Origin: Mytilus galloprovincialis
Lineage: Eukaryota; Mollusca; Bivalvia; Mytilida; Mytilidae
Reading direction: 5' to 3'
Assembly (NCBI RefSeq): GCF_965363235.1
Contig: NC_134846.1
Location: forward strand, 3,105,001 to 3,169,000
DNA: 64,000 bases
The translations under genes were made by a program, and so were the position numbers. The stretch's first letter is position 1; every line of letters starts with the position of its first letter. Shown one piece after another: positions 37,001-49,520 of the stretch. The notes below the pieces were generated by a model. The model had not been told where the DNA came from. It made no database searches and saw nothing but the letters and a program-made list of their open reading frames with translations.

Positions 37001-40000
37001 TACTACTAGATATATTTGTCTTGGGCATTATGTAGAGATTTGCTAGGACGATCTGCATATCCTTGCACAGAACAATGTTTCAATTTTGGGTGTAGTTTGT
37101 ATTTTAATTGCAAACCTTTATTTGAAGTTTTTTTTGGAATGCAATGATTTTCATTTTTGTTAATCACAATTGGTTGTCTTTCTTTGACTTGAGAATGTGT
37201 TTACCCAATTGGGTATTTTTTCGTTTATAACATTTATGGGTTCTAAACTTTAGAGAGAAAACTAGTTGCTTTTATCATCATTTGAACTGTTGTTAGTAGC
37301 TGTGTCATTGGCAATCTAACCGCATCTTTTTATCTTTTTAAATCATATTTAAACGACACCAACAATTAAATAACCTGCGATTAAACTTTTTTTAATTCGT
37401 ATACCCATTCAACTATGAAAGGTAAGTGTAGAGAAGTCCCGAAAACTCACCGTAAGTGGATATGATAATGGCCGGAATCTATCATAATCTTCTTGCCCTG
37501 CTGTGTCCCATAATCCTAACTCTACGTAAATGTCGTTCACCATTATAGTAGTTTTGTAATTATCAAATCTATAATGAAGATATATGTAGTTATTTAAGAA
37601 TTGAATGCTTCTTTTTGTAAATTTATAGGGGTGTAAAAGCGTTGACCGAAGTACATTTTGTATGAAGCGCGGAAACGCTTCATTCTAAAAATGTACGCAC
37701 GATCAACGCTTTTACAACCCTATAAAGTTACAAAAAGAAGCATTCAATACTTATAATTACATTTTTTAGCTATGATCATGAAAACACGATTTTTTTATAT
37801 TTTATTATTTAATTCACCTGTGCACTTTATTGTTGGAGCACGTGTTATCATGAGTGAAAAGTTGTATAGAGCAATGCAACTGCTTACGGAATAACACGTG
37901 ATCTGTAGTTAGCCAATCAGAATAAAATATTATAATGAAACATCCATCTAATGTAATTATATATATATATATAAAGTTTTGGTTTGAATGCTAATAAGAC
38001 AACTTGTTTTCCAAGAAAACAAGTGACTGAAGTAGACAGTTAGAAACTATGTGTTAGTGTTTGGCGTTCGTTACAATTAAAATCTAAACCGCAAAGCTCG
38101 CTATAAAAGGCCGACACATGACACATGTTAAACAATTTAAACGATAATACTTAAATGTCCATTTAACAAAAGTAAAGTAAAAAGCAAAATAACAAAAATA
38201 CTGATCTCCGAGGAAAATTCAAAACAAAAATTCCCCTATCTATTGACGTATTTGTTTACTTTAAAAAAATAAAGTTTTGAAATGTGTATGCTTTTCAAAA
38301 GTTGCTTATTATACCATTTTGATTAGTACTCATCAGCTCATAGAATTCCTGTTACAACTCAAAGACATTCTTTTATTGTTTGATAGTTTACGTAATTGTG
38401 CAAGCGTGACATGTTTTTAAATAGAAGCATTGAAAGTTGTACTTGTTGTGGACTTAACTCATTAAAACTTTAAAAGTGCCAGTGTGAAATAAACTCCTTA
38501 ATACGTAGTGAGATTTTGATATTGAGTTAATATTATCTAATGTTAGTGTAATAATTTCTCAAGCGGTAATGTTTGCTAACAATTTCGGAACATATGTTGT
38601 ATACTAGAGAATTTTTTTATTTTTCCAGGGTAAAATTTATTAAATCCTAATAAAAATCATTCTTAATCATCTATGAACATAATGCCTTTTACTTTTAATC
38701 TAATAGTTAATAATTTCTTAATCGAATTTTCTTCGAAACGTATCCTTATACCAGTAGATAAGGATTTAATATATGTGATAAATTTGGTATATGTGTGTAT
38801 AATGTTTCAATTTAATGTTATGGGTAAACAACGTATGTTTAGTGTTATCAAATAAAAAGTAAAATAAAAAATACCGAACGCCGAAACTCCGAGGAAGATT
38901 TAAACAGAATGTTCCTAATCAAATCGTAAAACCAATGGGGAAATGTATATCCCATATGTAGGTAAAGTTGGTATATTGCTACTAAAGTGGGAGTAATTGA
39001 TCAATTCAAAAATAAATTGTCTCATTTGTAATAAATTCTGGTAATGAGATGCTCGTAGATGTCAGATTCGTGTTATAAGTATAAAAATGAGGCGGAAGAA
39101 GCCGTGTCTGTTTTTTCTCAAATTTCTAGTTCTGTGTGATATGATATATTAATGGAACCCAATCACAAAAGTTTGGATTGTTAATGTAAAGAACACCATC
39201 AATATATCTGAATGTCAAATAAAATGACATGGCTGCTTTGATCTGCTTGTTTTTTGACAAGTGTCTGAGAGAACTCAGACTTATATGAAAATATAAACAG
39301 GTGCACAATTCGTTCCCATATGAATGCTATCAGTTTATTGAAGTATATCTCCAAATTCAACAAAAATGTTGTCAATAAAAAACTCCAGCATACGGATCAT
39401 TTGTTCCTCTGTGTAGCAGATTTTAACCTTGTACTAGTATTCACTATTAACAAAATATGCATTATGGTATCCCAAAGCAATATGTATCAGTTCCAATATG
39501 ATTTTACAATATTAGGTTAGATGGATTTGGCTATTATATTTAGGAACTATTTGATTTTAAAGTTAGAGCTTTTCGCATGTGTTAATACCTAAACATCGTC
39601 GACTTCTAAATATATGGCTTTGTGATTTCCATATGCAGGTCAATTTTGAAAATTGTACACATATAAAGTGTAGATGTTTTCGATAACATTATAACAAGAT
39701 AAGCTATAAATTATGTTATCATCCAATATAAGAACATTGAGAAAAACATATCTGTCAAAATGTACATGTGATTTGTAATTTAAAAGATCAACAGACTTCC
39801 GAGATATTTACAGATTAATAAGTAACAGGAAGTGAACTTTCTTACATATAAGTTATAAAAGATAAAATCTACTACAAAATACAACACGGAAATCACCTTC
39901 CCTTTTGAAGATTAAAAAAATAGTTTAGGTCACAATAAGTAATTTATTGTTGTAAATTGAAATTAGGAGGACACGTTTAAGAGGGGATAAATGAGCCGGG

Positions 40001-41249
40001 TTACATCTTTTAAAAAAAAACATGGCCAAAGATCGGTGTATTCGGTGAAAAATTAAGACTGATCATTCTAAAGACAAAACCGATTTTATAAGTAAAACAA
40101 TTATTTCGTTAGAACCCTGTGATCTCTCTTTACTGTTAATCTATCAGATGAACAAACAAATGCGGCATTTCAGTTATTTTGTAGCTGAAGACAAAGGCAT
40201 ATTTTTATTATTAGAAAAATCGATAGGCTCAGGCAATTACAATAGTTCGAAAACCAAATTAGCGGGTCTTTGCCTACAAATACATGTTAAATCGGTAATG
40301 CTTCAAATAAAAATGGCTTACATAGTAGGAACATAATCTTCATTAAAGGTATTCGTAGAAAAGCACATCAATAAGCACGTTTTCCCAACATTTCTGTAAA
40401 ATAAAAAGAAAATATTGTATGGCAATCTACGGAGAAGTGGGTGTGGATAAATGGTAGGTCATATTTTTGTATTCTTTCAAATATTTTTCTGATCTATAAA
40501 TCGACCATTTCGAAATACACTGTTACAGTATTTTGGGTAAATTTTCCAAAATTATACACCAAAACGTCCAAAATACCAGAAATGCATCCACTATCGTGAC
40601 GGTTTTTTTTTCATTCTAACGAACAACAATTCTTTATATTCTACAAATGGAAATTGGAAAAGAACGTAGCAAGTAATTTATTATTTTGGTTCTAATAGAT
40701 GAATGTTCAAATAACAAGAAAATGTCATGTTTTCCATATTAAACGTATAATAAAATCAACATGTCTTCTATATATAGATCTGTTTTACATGGACCCTAGT
40801 GATACATTTGTAAACTAGTAATGTAGTAACAGCATTTGTAATAGTTTAATGATTGTTTCCTCTGAATTTGAATAATGTTGTAAATATTTCTTAAATTTTT
40901 ACAATTTTGTTAACTCTTATGTTCCTTGACAATTTGATGACACATATTGGATATATCTAGGCAGTGTCTAACTTGCGTCCGAAATCTCTTTCACATTTGT
41001 ATAAACTATTAATAAAGAAGGAAATAGTTGTAAGACCGCAATTGTATACTAAAAATATTAACACAAAAACTCTCCCAAATATAAATGAAAAACTGTAAAC
41101 AAATCATGAAGACCAAATATGTAATTCTATGCTAATGATATATGTTGTTATCTGTTTCATTTTTGATATTCATACAACCAAATTAAATGAAGAAAATAGC
41201 TTTGTTTTACTCACCCGTCACCGACTACAACACATTTGATATGTTGCAT
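34006..41249 (-). CDS. RG4: Rac-type Rho GTPase, five exons, complete
   Basis: Exons are 41249-41215, 40393-40322, 37568-37451, 36336-36274 and 34299-34006, all with GT/AG junctions. The product is 193 aa. It starts [12 protein letters not shown], continues [11 protein letters not shown], and switch I is [22 protein letters not shown] keeps Gln61; the motif then reads LSYPLT rather than LSYPQT. GTKVD and ECSAKTQEG are the later nucleotide-binding boxes. The tail [11 protein letters not shown] is a CaaL prenylation signal. Family knowledge places such proteins at membranes as actin and oxidase regulators. A hairpin-forming repeat (37586-37757) sits 18 bp upstream of exon 3 within intron 2. The intron 2 block at 39775-39915 resembles the same position in RG1, RG2 and RG3, showing that whole genes, not cDNA copies, were duplicated. 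Confidence 0.92.
34530..35130 (+). repeat. Dispersed repeat, family F, long copy, RG4 intron 4
   Basis: Includes TATACCGCTGTTCAAAACTC, ACGGACCAAGCATCAGACAA, TTCCTGACTTGGTACAGGAC and TGGTGGGTTGAACCTGGTTT. Reverse fragments are at 510-700 and 10255. A family D fragment (AAAACGCGCCTTGTCCACAC) closes it near 35080-35130. Confidence 0.75.
36915..37020 (+). repeat. Short tandem repeat, three units of about 33 bp
   Basis: CATGTTTGTCGTACTA occurs three times at about 36927, 36956 and 36988 with diverged spacers. RG4 intron 3. Confidence 0.7.
37586..37757. repeat. Hairpin-forming foldback repeat in RG4 intron 2
   Basis: The left arm (GAATGCTTCTTTTTGTAA, TGTAAAAGCGTTGA, GTACATTTT) is matched by the right arm in reverse complement, around a small central loop at GAAGCGCGGAAACGCTTC. 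The arms are about 75 bp. DNA to 37935, with inverted CACGTGTTAT and ATAACACGTG blocks, looks like part of the same larger repeat. Confidence 0.8.
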
Positions 41250-42589
41250 TTTCAAGTTCCCAATATAGATTTACAAATGTATTATTTCATTTCGACCCAC
41301 TTCTTACGATTTATTGACATTTTCTTTGTTTACTTTATAACTTGATAATAACATATGTTTTTGTTCTTCCTGCATCGATTCAGTACAAACGGGGTATTAT
41401 ACTAGTACGTGTATTTGTGAATATTAACATGGTTAAGAAAATTTACAAAAGAAAAAAGGATAGATTTCAAACAAAAAAGGAACTAAACTATGATAAACAT
41501 ATAAACAAGTAATACTAAATAACCAATATTTTGGGTTTTTTTTGCAAATAAAGTATTAATAAATAATTAAAAAAAAGTTACATGAATAGTTTTGTTTTAA
41601 CATTACAGCGTGTCATTTTCATATCATAAAAACGTCTCTTAACTTATAAATATTGATCTGTAAGCCAACACATTTTTACTAACAGTTCGTTTCCAAAAGA
41701 AATAATATTCTATATACCAAATTAAATGCTACTGTAACAAATATTTTATCATGAATCATTTAAATTAAAAGACCTTATAACCTTTTTGCTTTATTGACCG
41801 ATTTGCTGTAATTTCCTTAATGTCCAGTTGCAAATATTGCATATATATTCAGAATAACTAGTTAATTTATCGTACCCCGGGTAAATTAGTGATGTTATGA
41901 TTGGTCAAAGCCGCACTTGGTGACCCTTTTGGATCCGTAAAGGGCAGTATATTTCATATTTGTTTCATGCAGGCACGTCTATTATTATTGTTGACTTCAT
42001 CTGTTAAGGTATATGGGGGTCTAAATTAATATTTTTTTTATTAATTTGTCAGAATGAAGTTAATGTCATGCTTTTTTTTTGAAATAAACTAAATTAATGG
42101 GTCACCGTACAGATACTGATGGAAAACCCTATTTTGTGTGATAAATAGAAAAGTTCAGCATTAAAATTTAGGAGAAGAAGCTTTTAGATGAGAGAAAGTA
42201 AAATAGGGTCACCGGGCGGGTTTAGTAGTTACATAATAAAATAGGAAATTCAAAAGATATTCTACCATAAAATTACTCTACCTGAGTAACCTTCCCTAAT
42301 TCATCTCACCGCGGATAAATTATGAAGTTGTGACCGGTTTAACGCCGTCACGTGGTGACCCCAATGGATAAGTCGTGGGTTCGTAAATTTCATATGGGGT
42401 TCATAACGTCACGTTTTCTATTAATGATTATGTCATCAATTGGTCTTGTTGTATTTCAATGTTTATTTTTTTCTACAAAATGCTGCAGGGAAATCTCACG
42501 TGCGATAAATGTGTTATACGGTTCACGTCTGACTACCTATGGACCGTAGAGGGTGTATAAAATCCATATTCAATAATATGTGAGCGACA

Positions 42590-42990
42590 AAAACTCTTTA
42601 GAGCCTCTTGTTTTTATTTTCTGAGGACCATATTTTTGGATGATACAGTAGCAAATGAATAGCATTATAAACTAGGAGCCTGTATCGCTCACCTGATTTT
42701 TTTAATTACAATTGATGCATGAAATATTGCAACAGTTATACTTGTGCTTTAGTTTCAGAGATATAAGTCAAAAATTGCCTTTTTCCTTAAGTTTTATTTT
42801 TAGACATTTCTGCGATGTTGGTTGGCAGGCAGGGTCATCAGACACATGTTTTTAACAAGATACCTTAGTGATGATTGTGGCCAAGTTTGGTTGAATGTGG
42901 CCTAGTAGTTTCAGATGAGAAGATTTTTGTAAAAGTTAACGGACGACAACGGACGACAGACGACAGACGACGGACGCCAAGTGATGAAAT
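42590..42990 (-). repeat. Dispersed repeat, family E, reverse, diverged
   Basis: AGAGCCTCTTGTTTTTATTT at one side and the GACGACGGACGCCAAGTGAT block at the other mirror the ends of the copy at 7745-8328. Confidence 0.65.
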
Positions 42991-43954
42991 TTTAATGAAA
43001 ATATGAATATCTTATTCATGTTTAAGGCATTAATGTTGTCTTGCCAGAACCATTACTACAGTATATTCCTCTTTAATAAAAGCCTTGAACGCATTATTGA
43101 AACTAGCACAATGCTTAACGAATGTTATTCCAGGTCACTTTTAACATTTGAAGGTACTTATAATTTTGTGTCAACAATTTAGAAATTCATCATGATTTGG
43201 ATTCAAGAAGTCCCATTGGATTTTTCTAGGCTTTTTTTATATGACATCATCATTTTTCAACATACTGCACTTGGAAAAAAACGAAAAAAACATCAGCCAA
43301 TATTTCTAATAGAACCAAAGGAAAAACATATCTCAAAACTAGACGGGACATTTACTATGCTAACCTTACAGAACCTATTTACGATACACGAATAAACGAC
43401 TGATAAAAATTTCAAACTACGATGATATGAATTTTCTTCCTAGTCTTGAAAGAAGTATTATTTTATTTGATATGAACGCGGCTGGCAAAGAAATAACCTA
43501 TTTTCCTTTGTAATTGAAAGTTTACGTAATGTTTACTTTACGTTTGTGATCACCTTAAAGGCTTTGTGAAACACTCGTAAAATTTTACGATGTTTCGTGA
43601 AACGCTAGCCAGACCCACATTCTGTCTTATTATAAAATATTCATCATTTGGGCACAAATCAAAACGATTCGAAATCAAAATCAAATATGGTTGTAGAGCA
43701 TTTGAACCGAAAGTTCCAAAATGTTGTGCTAAGTACGGATAAAGCAATCCTGACTTTGGGTAGAAAAACATAAGATATTTCTTGTAAGTGACATGTAAGC
43801 CATTTGATCACACTTTTGCTTAGCTGTCAAACTCTACGGAAAAGTAATTCATGGTTATTGCCGATACCTATCAAATAGTGTTTTTCTTTCTTTTTTTACA
43901 TACGCCTAGTTCATTATCGAATTTTCTTTCGATATCAAAACGTGTGAGGAGTTA

Positions 43955-44300
43955 ATGGTTAAAAGCCCGAGATTTGATAGATCAAGGAAATGTAGTTTCC
44001 GCAAAACAGCTAATTTAACACTAAGGTTTCTGCCTGGTTCGATTCCCGGTCCGGGATGAAAATTTCAGGGACTGAATTTTTTACTCTCCCTTGACACCAT
44101 TTGCGAGTATGGTCTTTAGAAAAAGATGATAATCCGTCGGAAGGGGACGATAAATGTCTGACCCGTGTTCAGAGAGAACCATATATCTTGCACGTTAAAG
44201 ACACCCTTAGATTTCGAAAAAGAGCAGGCTAATGTCGCTACAAGGCAGCACTCGCACCCGCAAAATGGAAAAGGATTAATATAACTTGCAAAACTTGTTT
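43955..44300 (+). repeat. Possible tRNA-derived SINE
   Basis: CTGGTTCGATTCCCGGTCCG at about 44033 fits an RNA polymerase III B box (GGTTCRANNCC). A clear A box and tRNA fold are missing, so it is not a tRNA gene. The following ATCTTGCACGTTAAAGACAC segment looks like a SINE body. Confidence 0.5.
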
Positions 44301-45248
44301 CCAAATCCACTATCAATAAATATGTTATATAAAAACTATACTAAACTAATCAGAAATATTGAACGCCAAATTATTTTCGTGGAAAATTTTTGCTTCTCTT
44401 TTACCCCTCTTTAAGCCAAGTGAAATGAGTTTTTGAAATTGTATAAATGAAAAATGGACAATCGTTCATTATTCTTAAAGTCATATGAAACAAGTGACTG
44501 GTGAAAAGTAATGTTAATTCAATTCTTGAATCATTGCATGCATATATCTTAATCTTAGCCTTCTGTGCACGATTTTATCATTTTTTACGTATCGATATCG
44601 TGTTATCGACAAAAGAATATTTCGATTGGTCAGTGTTGTTGTGAAAATATGACAGCTTATTAATGGTCTAGTTTTGAAACCGAAGTTTACCTATTGTCAC
44701 CTTTGTAAACAATCAACAAAGAAGCACGAATATTCAGGTAAGCACGTGTATAACATATGCAATACTATGCAGTTTTTTAAATGACGGAGCGATGTTTACG
44801 TTTGTTGACTCTCCTTACCAATTTGGTTTCCCCCTTCCCACCTGCATATTACGATTTCCGGATTTTTACGTGAAAGGTCACGCTGAGGTAAATGCATACG
44901 GATTACATATCGGCGAATTGTTGGTTGGAAGCAAGCAATTAAAAAAAATAATTTGCTTCAAAATTTGAAAAAATCAAGAATTTCTTCAGAAAAAAGTGTA
45001 TGTATATATAAGTTTTGTGCTAAAAACCAGACATTTAGTAATAAAAACCTCTTTTTTAAAGTTTCATATGAATTTAATAACTCCAACCAAAGATCAACTA
45101 CAAATAAATATTTCATTAATATCACGTTGTCTATAGAAGACATTTTATGACTATTCATTAGGTTTGAGGTATATAATCGCTGATATCTATTACGTTTACT
45201 TCTGCTTATATCATTTGAATGCAATAGTTGTACATGGAATAACTAAAC

Positions 45249-46175
45249 ATGTGGCAAAGTATAAAGATAGCAAACTTTGTAATTGTGACTACAATGTTAT
45301 TGTTCCATGGTTGTTCCATATACGTATCGACTACCTCAAATGAATTAAAGAAGAGCCGTTTCTTAGTATTGTCAATGTACCTTAGTCTCAGCGACATCGC
45401 ATTGGGTCTGGAATTCATTTATCACAATATTCTAGTTTTTATGAACTCTCAAGGCGTAACATTCCAATACCAGTGTTTGATGATTCAACATCTAATTGGT
45501 GGAACAGTAATGTCATCTCTTATACAAACTTTATTGATATGCATCGAACGACTGAATGCTACATTTACAACACAGAAAGGAATACTGGTCATGGTATCCA
45601 GCAATAAAGGTGTTTTACTTTATTTCATACTAAGTCACTGCATTGCTTTGCTACGATTTAGTATGGCAACAATCGACGGACCAGTACCATGTGATCCTAA
45701 AAACACTACTACTACGGTGTTGTTATTTTCACATGACATACCTTGCTTATGTATTGTTGTTGCAATAATTTCTTGTTACGGTGTTGTAGTATACAGGATG
45801 ATTCGTTTGATAAATTTTGTTCCAACAAGTAGTATGACTGAGAGCCAGGTCGCCAAGAAGAAAGCTAATGCTAGAAGAACACGTAGAAATGCAGTTACAC
45901 TGGGTTTGATAATTGCTGTATCTTTAGTGGCAGTTCTACCACGAAGTATGCTTGTGTTCTATTCTTACATGTGGAATACATCTGCTATACCAGGTACTCT
46001 CACAATTATCTTCAACAACATTTTTCTGTTGTTAAATCCTGTAATAGATCCAGTTATTTACGTTTTACGGATCAAGAAGTACCGTCAATATCTTCGTTGT
46101 AAATGTCTGAAGAAAAATACTGTTTCGGATTTAACTAATTCGACAGCCATATCTCAAAATGTGTATATCGACTAA
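45249..46175 (+). CDS. Class A (rhodopsin-like) G-protein-coupled receptor, single exon
   Basis: The uninterrupted 308-aa frame has seven hydrophobic segments at about residues 8-29, 37-66, 77-101, 121-142, 160-183, 214-238 and 250-273. Family hallmarks are visible: LSLSD with Asp49 in helix 2, Cys76 at the top of helix 3 and Cys148 in the second extracellular loop for the usual disulphide, ERL (100-102) in place of DRY, a basic third intracellular loop (KKKANARRTRR), and NPVIDPVIY in helix 7, a DPxxY form of NPxxY. A short basic C-tail with Cys residues follows. The extracellular N-terminus is only a few residues, so a further 5' exon is possible, but there is an in-frame ATG here. The ligand cannot be read from the sequence. 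It lies on the opposite strand between RG4 and RG5. Confidence 0.88.
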   Translation: MWQSIKIANFVIVTTMLLFHGCSIYVSTTSNELKKSRFLVLSMYLSLSDIALGLEFIYHNILVFMNSQGVTFQYQCLMIQHLIGGTVMSSLIQTLLICIERLNATFTTQKGILVMVSSNKGVLLYFILSHCIALLRFSMATIDGPVPCDPKNTTTTVLLFSHDIPCLCIVVAIISCYGVVVYRMIRLINFVPTSSMTESQVAKKKANARRTRRNAVTLGLIIAVSLVAVLPRSMLVFYSYMWNTSAIPGTLTIIFNNIFLLLNPVIDPVIYVLRIKKYRQYLRCKCLKKNTVSDLTNSTAISQNVYID

Positions 46176-46257
46176 AGCTCAAATTTAGGTTGAACGTTTC
46201 TCAGTTATTCATCAACTATAAATGTAAGTGTTGTTTAATTAATATAATTTGTTCTGG

Positions 46258-46455
46258 GACAACGTTTTTCTTTAGATAAATCATGTAACAGATCCAGTTA
46301 CCTATGTCTTACGGACCAAAAAGTACCGTCAATATCTTCTATATGGATGGCTGAAGAACATTTCTGTGACGGATGGAACAAAATCCATAGCCGTATCTTA
46401 AAATGTCACTATTGACTACATCTCAAACATGTGTTAAACGTTTCACAATGTCGGT
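46258..46455 (+). pseudogene. 3' fragment of a second GPCR copy
   Basis: This stretch repeats the end of the receptor gene just upstream: the region around GTAACAGATCCAGTTA matches the helix-7 coding part, AAGTACCGTCAATATCTTC is shared exactly with the C-tail coding part, and similarity continues past the stop into the 3' flank. It begins inside helix 7, has no upstream body, and stops occur in all relevant frames. It is best read as the leftover of a tandem receptor duplication. Confidence 0.8.
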
Positions 46456-47084
46456 TTAACAATGAAAAAAGTGTTGATTATGAAATTTGTAATTCAATTA
46501 ATATATTGTTCAAACATGATCCAAAATCGAACTAGGTTAAACTTCTCAGATCGTCTAAGTCAGATCAGATTAATAGTAGGTAAGTTTGAAATTAATTGTT
46601 GCCGATGATTGAGAATAAAGAAATCGCACTCTTCATGTTTTTTAAATTAAATTTATGTGGTTGCTTGATAAAAACAGAACCGCGTAAATAAAAAAAAATC
46701 ATTCAATTATATATATATTACAATTGTAAAAAGTGTAGTACGGAACTGAACTTCAATGGTCTTCGTGTGTTTTTTTATTACTTTCAAATTTTTATTTTTA
46801 ATATTGACCGTCAAAAAACTTCAAAACTACCTATCATCAATTTACCAGCGATAATGCCAATCGCGAAAGATACATTCAAAGTGGAATTCAAATTCATTAG
46901 TTAAAAATTAACCGATTACGCAATGGCACAAAACAAAAGGAAAAAACAATAAACAAACAACAGTAAACAAAACATCTTATACGTTCAGGTATATCACATC
47001 CAATATTTTATGGCAAAATTCTTTACAAAGCACAAAAATGTCGGCATTCACCTCAAAATCTAACCAAACCTTTGACCATACTTT

Positions 47085-47710
47085 TTATAAAGATTAGACT
47101 GTTGCTTTTCCCGTTCGAATGGTTTTACGCTAGTAATTTTTAGGGCCCTTTATAGCTTGCTGTTCGGTGCGAGTCATGGCTACCTATTGAAAGCCGTAAC
47201 TTGACCTATAATGGTCTCATTGGCAGTCATACCAGATCTTCGTATTTCTAATTATTCGGAGAGGATATAGATACGATACTGTTGTCAGGTCATTAAGGAT
47301 TACATATTTTGATATTCATATTGATTTTCCGCTATACAGATGATGATCTCTCACTAAATGATTCAAAATTTGGTGAGTAGGTTGCGACACGGTGATGATT
47401 GCTGTACCCCTATTTTGACAATTTTACCTAGTATGTCTGTTTTGTTCACGCATCGTTGTAAATATAATGGAATTGGATGCGACTGTCATACAAGTGAGAG
47501 GGTTAGCGCAATAAAAACAGGTTCAATCCACCATTTTGTATATTTGAAAATGCCTGTACCAAGTCAGGAATATGACAGTTGTTGTCCATTCGTTTGATGT
47601 GTTTATATTTTGATTTTGCCATTTGATTTTGCCATTTGTTTAGGGACTTTCCGTTTTAAATTTTCCTCGGAGTTCATTTTTTTTGTGATTTAACTTTTTT
47701 TTAACGCATC
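47085..47710. repeat. Reverse family A-like copy followed by long family C copy
   Basis: 47085-47250 includes TTTTCCCGTTCGAATGGTTT and GCCCTTTATAGCTTGCTGTT. 47380-47710 carries TTTTGTTCACGCATCGTTGT and ATGCCTGTACCAAGTCAGGA. Confidence 0.7.
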
Positions 47711-49279
47711 TATCTCATCGAACTAGAGATAAAGGATACAACAGATACAGTTAAGTGTGTCTCATATCTTGACTTGCATCTAGACATTGACTAGTTGGAA
47801 ACAAAACTTTACGACATAAGAGATGATTTCAGCTTTCCAATTGTGAACCTCAATTTCTATGCAAAAACATTCCAGCAAAGCCTGCTGACGGAGTATATAT
47901 CTCCCGATTGATACGATATTACCGGGCTTGTATTCCTGTTATGATTTATTTGATAGGTTATAGCCGCTCACTAGGAAGTTTTTTAACCTAGAGTTCCAAA
48001 TGGTGAAGTTGAAATCATCCCTTCCTAAATTTAACGGACATCATCTGTAGTTGGTTGACCGTTATGGAATATCTGTTTCACATATGATATCAGATATGTT
48101 CTTTATGTCATAGCTACAATCCCGTTTCCTTTTCACGAATGTGACCTACCGAGTTAGCCTATTTACCGTAATTACCGGTTTGTTATAACATGAGCAACAG
48201 GACGGTTGTACCCATTTTATGCTACTTTGTGGCAATTTTACTTTGCAATTAATTTTAGCCTGTCATCATATAACCAATTGAAATAACACACCTCTTAATA
48301 TAAAAATGTGTTCATAAAACACGGATGGCACAGTTGCACTATCATTTTATATGTTCAGTGAACCGTATAATCGGGGTCAAAACTCTGAGTTGGCATTGCC
48401 ATTTGTAAGATCATTATATAGGGAACATGTGTACTTAGTTTAAAGTTGATTGAACTTCAACTTCATCAAAAACTACCTTGACCAAAAACACTTTAAACTG
48501 ATTTTTTTTAACATGAAGATACTTTAACTACTAGTGTTACAGTCGACGGACGAGCGGACGGACGGACGGACGGACGAACGAGAGAACGGCCGCACAAACT
48601 CAAAATATAATGCATCTAGGTTGGGCATAATAAGTTGGTTTAATTCACGTATTTATTTAGGACTTATGTGTAATCTATTGTATTTTTCCTCGTCGATAGG
48701 ATCAAATAAGTGTTAAATATTTCCCAACATTTTGTAAATCAAAAGATTGGTTAAACTAAACACCATACTAAAACAGTACCAGGCCATCGTTTCACAAAAA
48801 TCGTACGACAATCTTAGATTGTACGTCGGTCGTACGTAAAATTGTAAGTTTTTGACCGTTTCATAAACTATCGTAAATCGAATTTTATCGCAAGTTTGAT
48901 CGTAAACTTACAAGTGTTAACAGGCAGTCGTAAGTCAAATCGTAGTGATTTAACCTGTTGATAGTTTGTTAAAATCGACAACATTACTGAGTTATTGAGC
49001 TAGCGCATTACTATATAGGAATATCCGCTTTAAAAAAAAATCATGAATGAGTACGTCGTGCATGTATGTTTGTACAAAATATTATCAAAATAAAAGAAAA
49101 TCAGAAACACTTATTTACTATTTCCAAAATTTATGTCGTATTTAAAATTTATCACTCGAGTTTAACACGGAGTTTATGAAGTTAACAATAAATATGTATG
49201 TTAAGTTTAAACTGCAATCATCCCCTATGTAAATTTTAATGTAGTCCGGTGGTTATACACTATTTCCGTAGTTGACGGT

Positions 49280-49520
49280 GCCTTTGTTAGTCTTGTATGA
49301 TTTTTAATTTTTAGTTTCTTGTGTATAATTCGGAGTTTAGTATGACGTCCATTATCACTGTACTAGTATACATATTTTTTAAGAGGCCAGCTGAAGGACG
49401 CCTACGGGTGCGGGAGTTTCTCGCTACATTGAAGACCCATTGTTGGCCTTCGGCTGTTGTCTGCTCTATGGTCGGGTTGTTGTCGCTTTGACACATTCCC
49501 CATTTCCTTTCTCAATTTTA
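49280..49520 (-). repeat. Dispersed repeat, family B, reverse
   Basis: CAGCTGAAGGACGCCTACGG, TTCTCGCTACATTGAAGACC and TGACACATTCCCCATTTCC identify it. Located about 1 kb downstream of RG5. Confidence 0.8.

Larger units (their letters stand above)
41250..45248. other. RG4 upstream to GPCR
   Basis: 41250-41420 is the presumed RG4 upstream region. 41870-42380 has two related GC-richer blocks containing TGGTGACCC (41905-41935 and 42345-42375) around a repeat-like segment. Family E (reverse) and the possible SINE follow. 44320-45248 is unique and presumably holds the receptor promoter or 5' UTR; no core element can be named with confidence. Confidence 0.5.

Noticed and set aside
41870-42380. A mobile element with terminal direct repeats at the two TGGTGACCC blocks
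   Set aside because: The blocks are too diverged, share no clean boundaries or target duplication, and enclose no recognisable element parts.
44020-44060. tRNA gene at the GGTTCGATTCCCGG motif
   Set aside because: No acceptor stem, anticodon arm or A box at the right spacing; more like a degenerate SINE.
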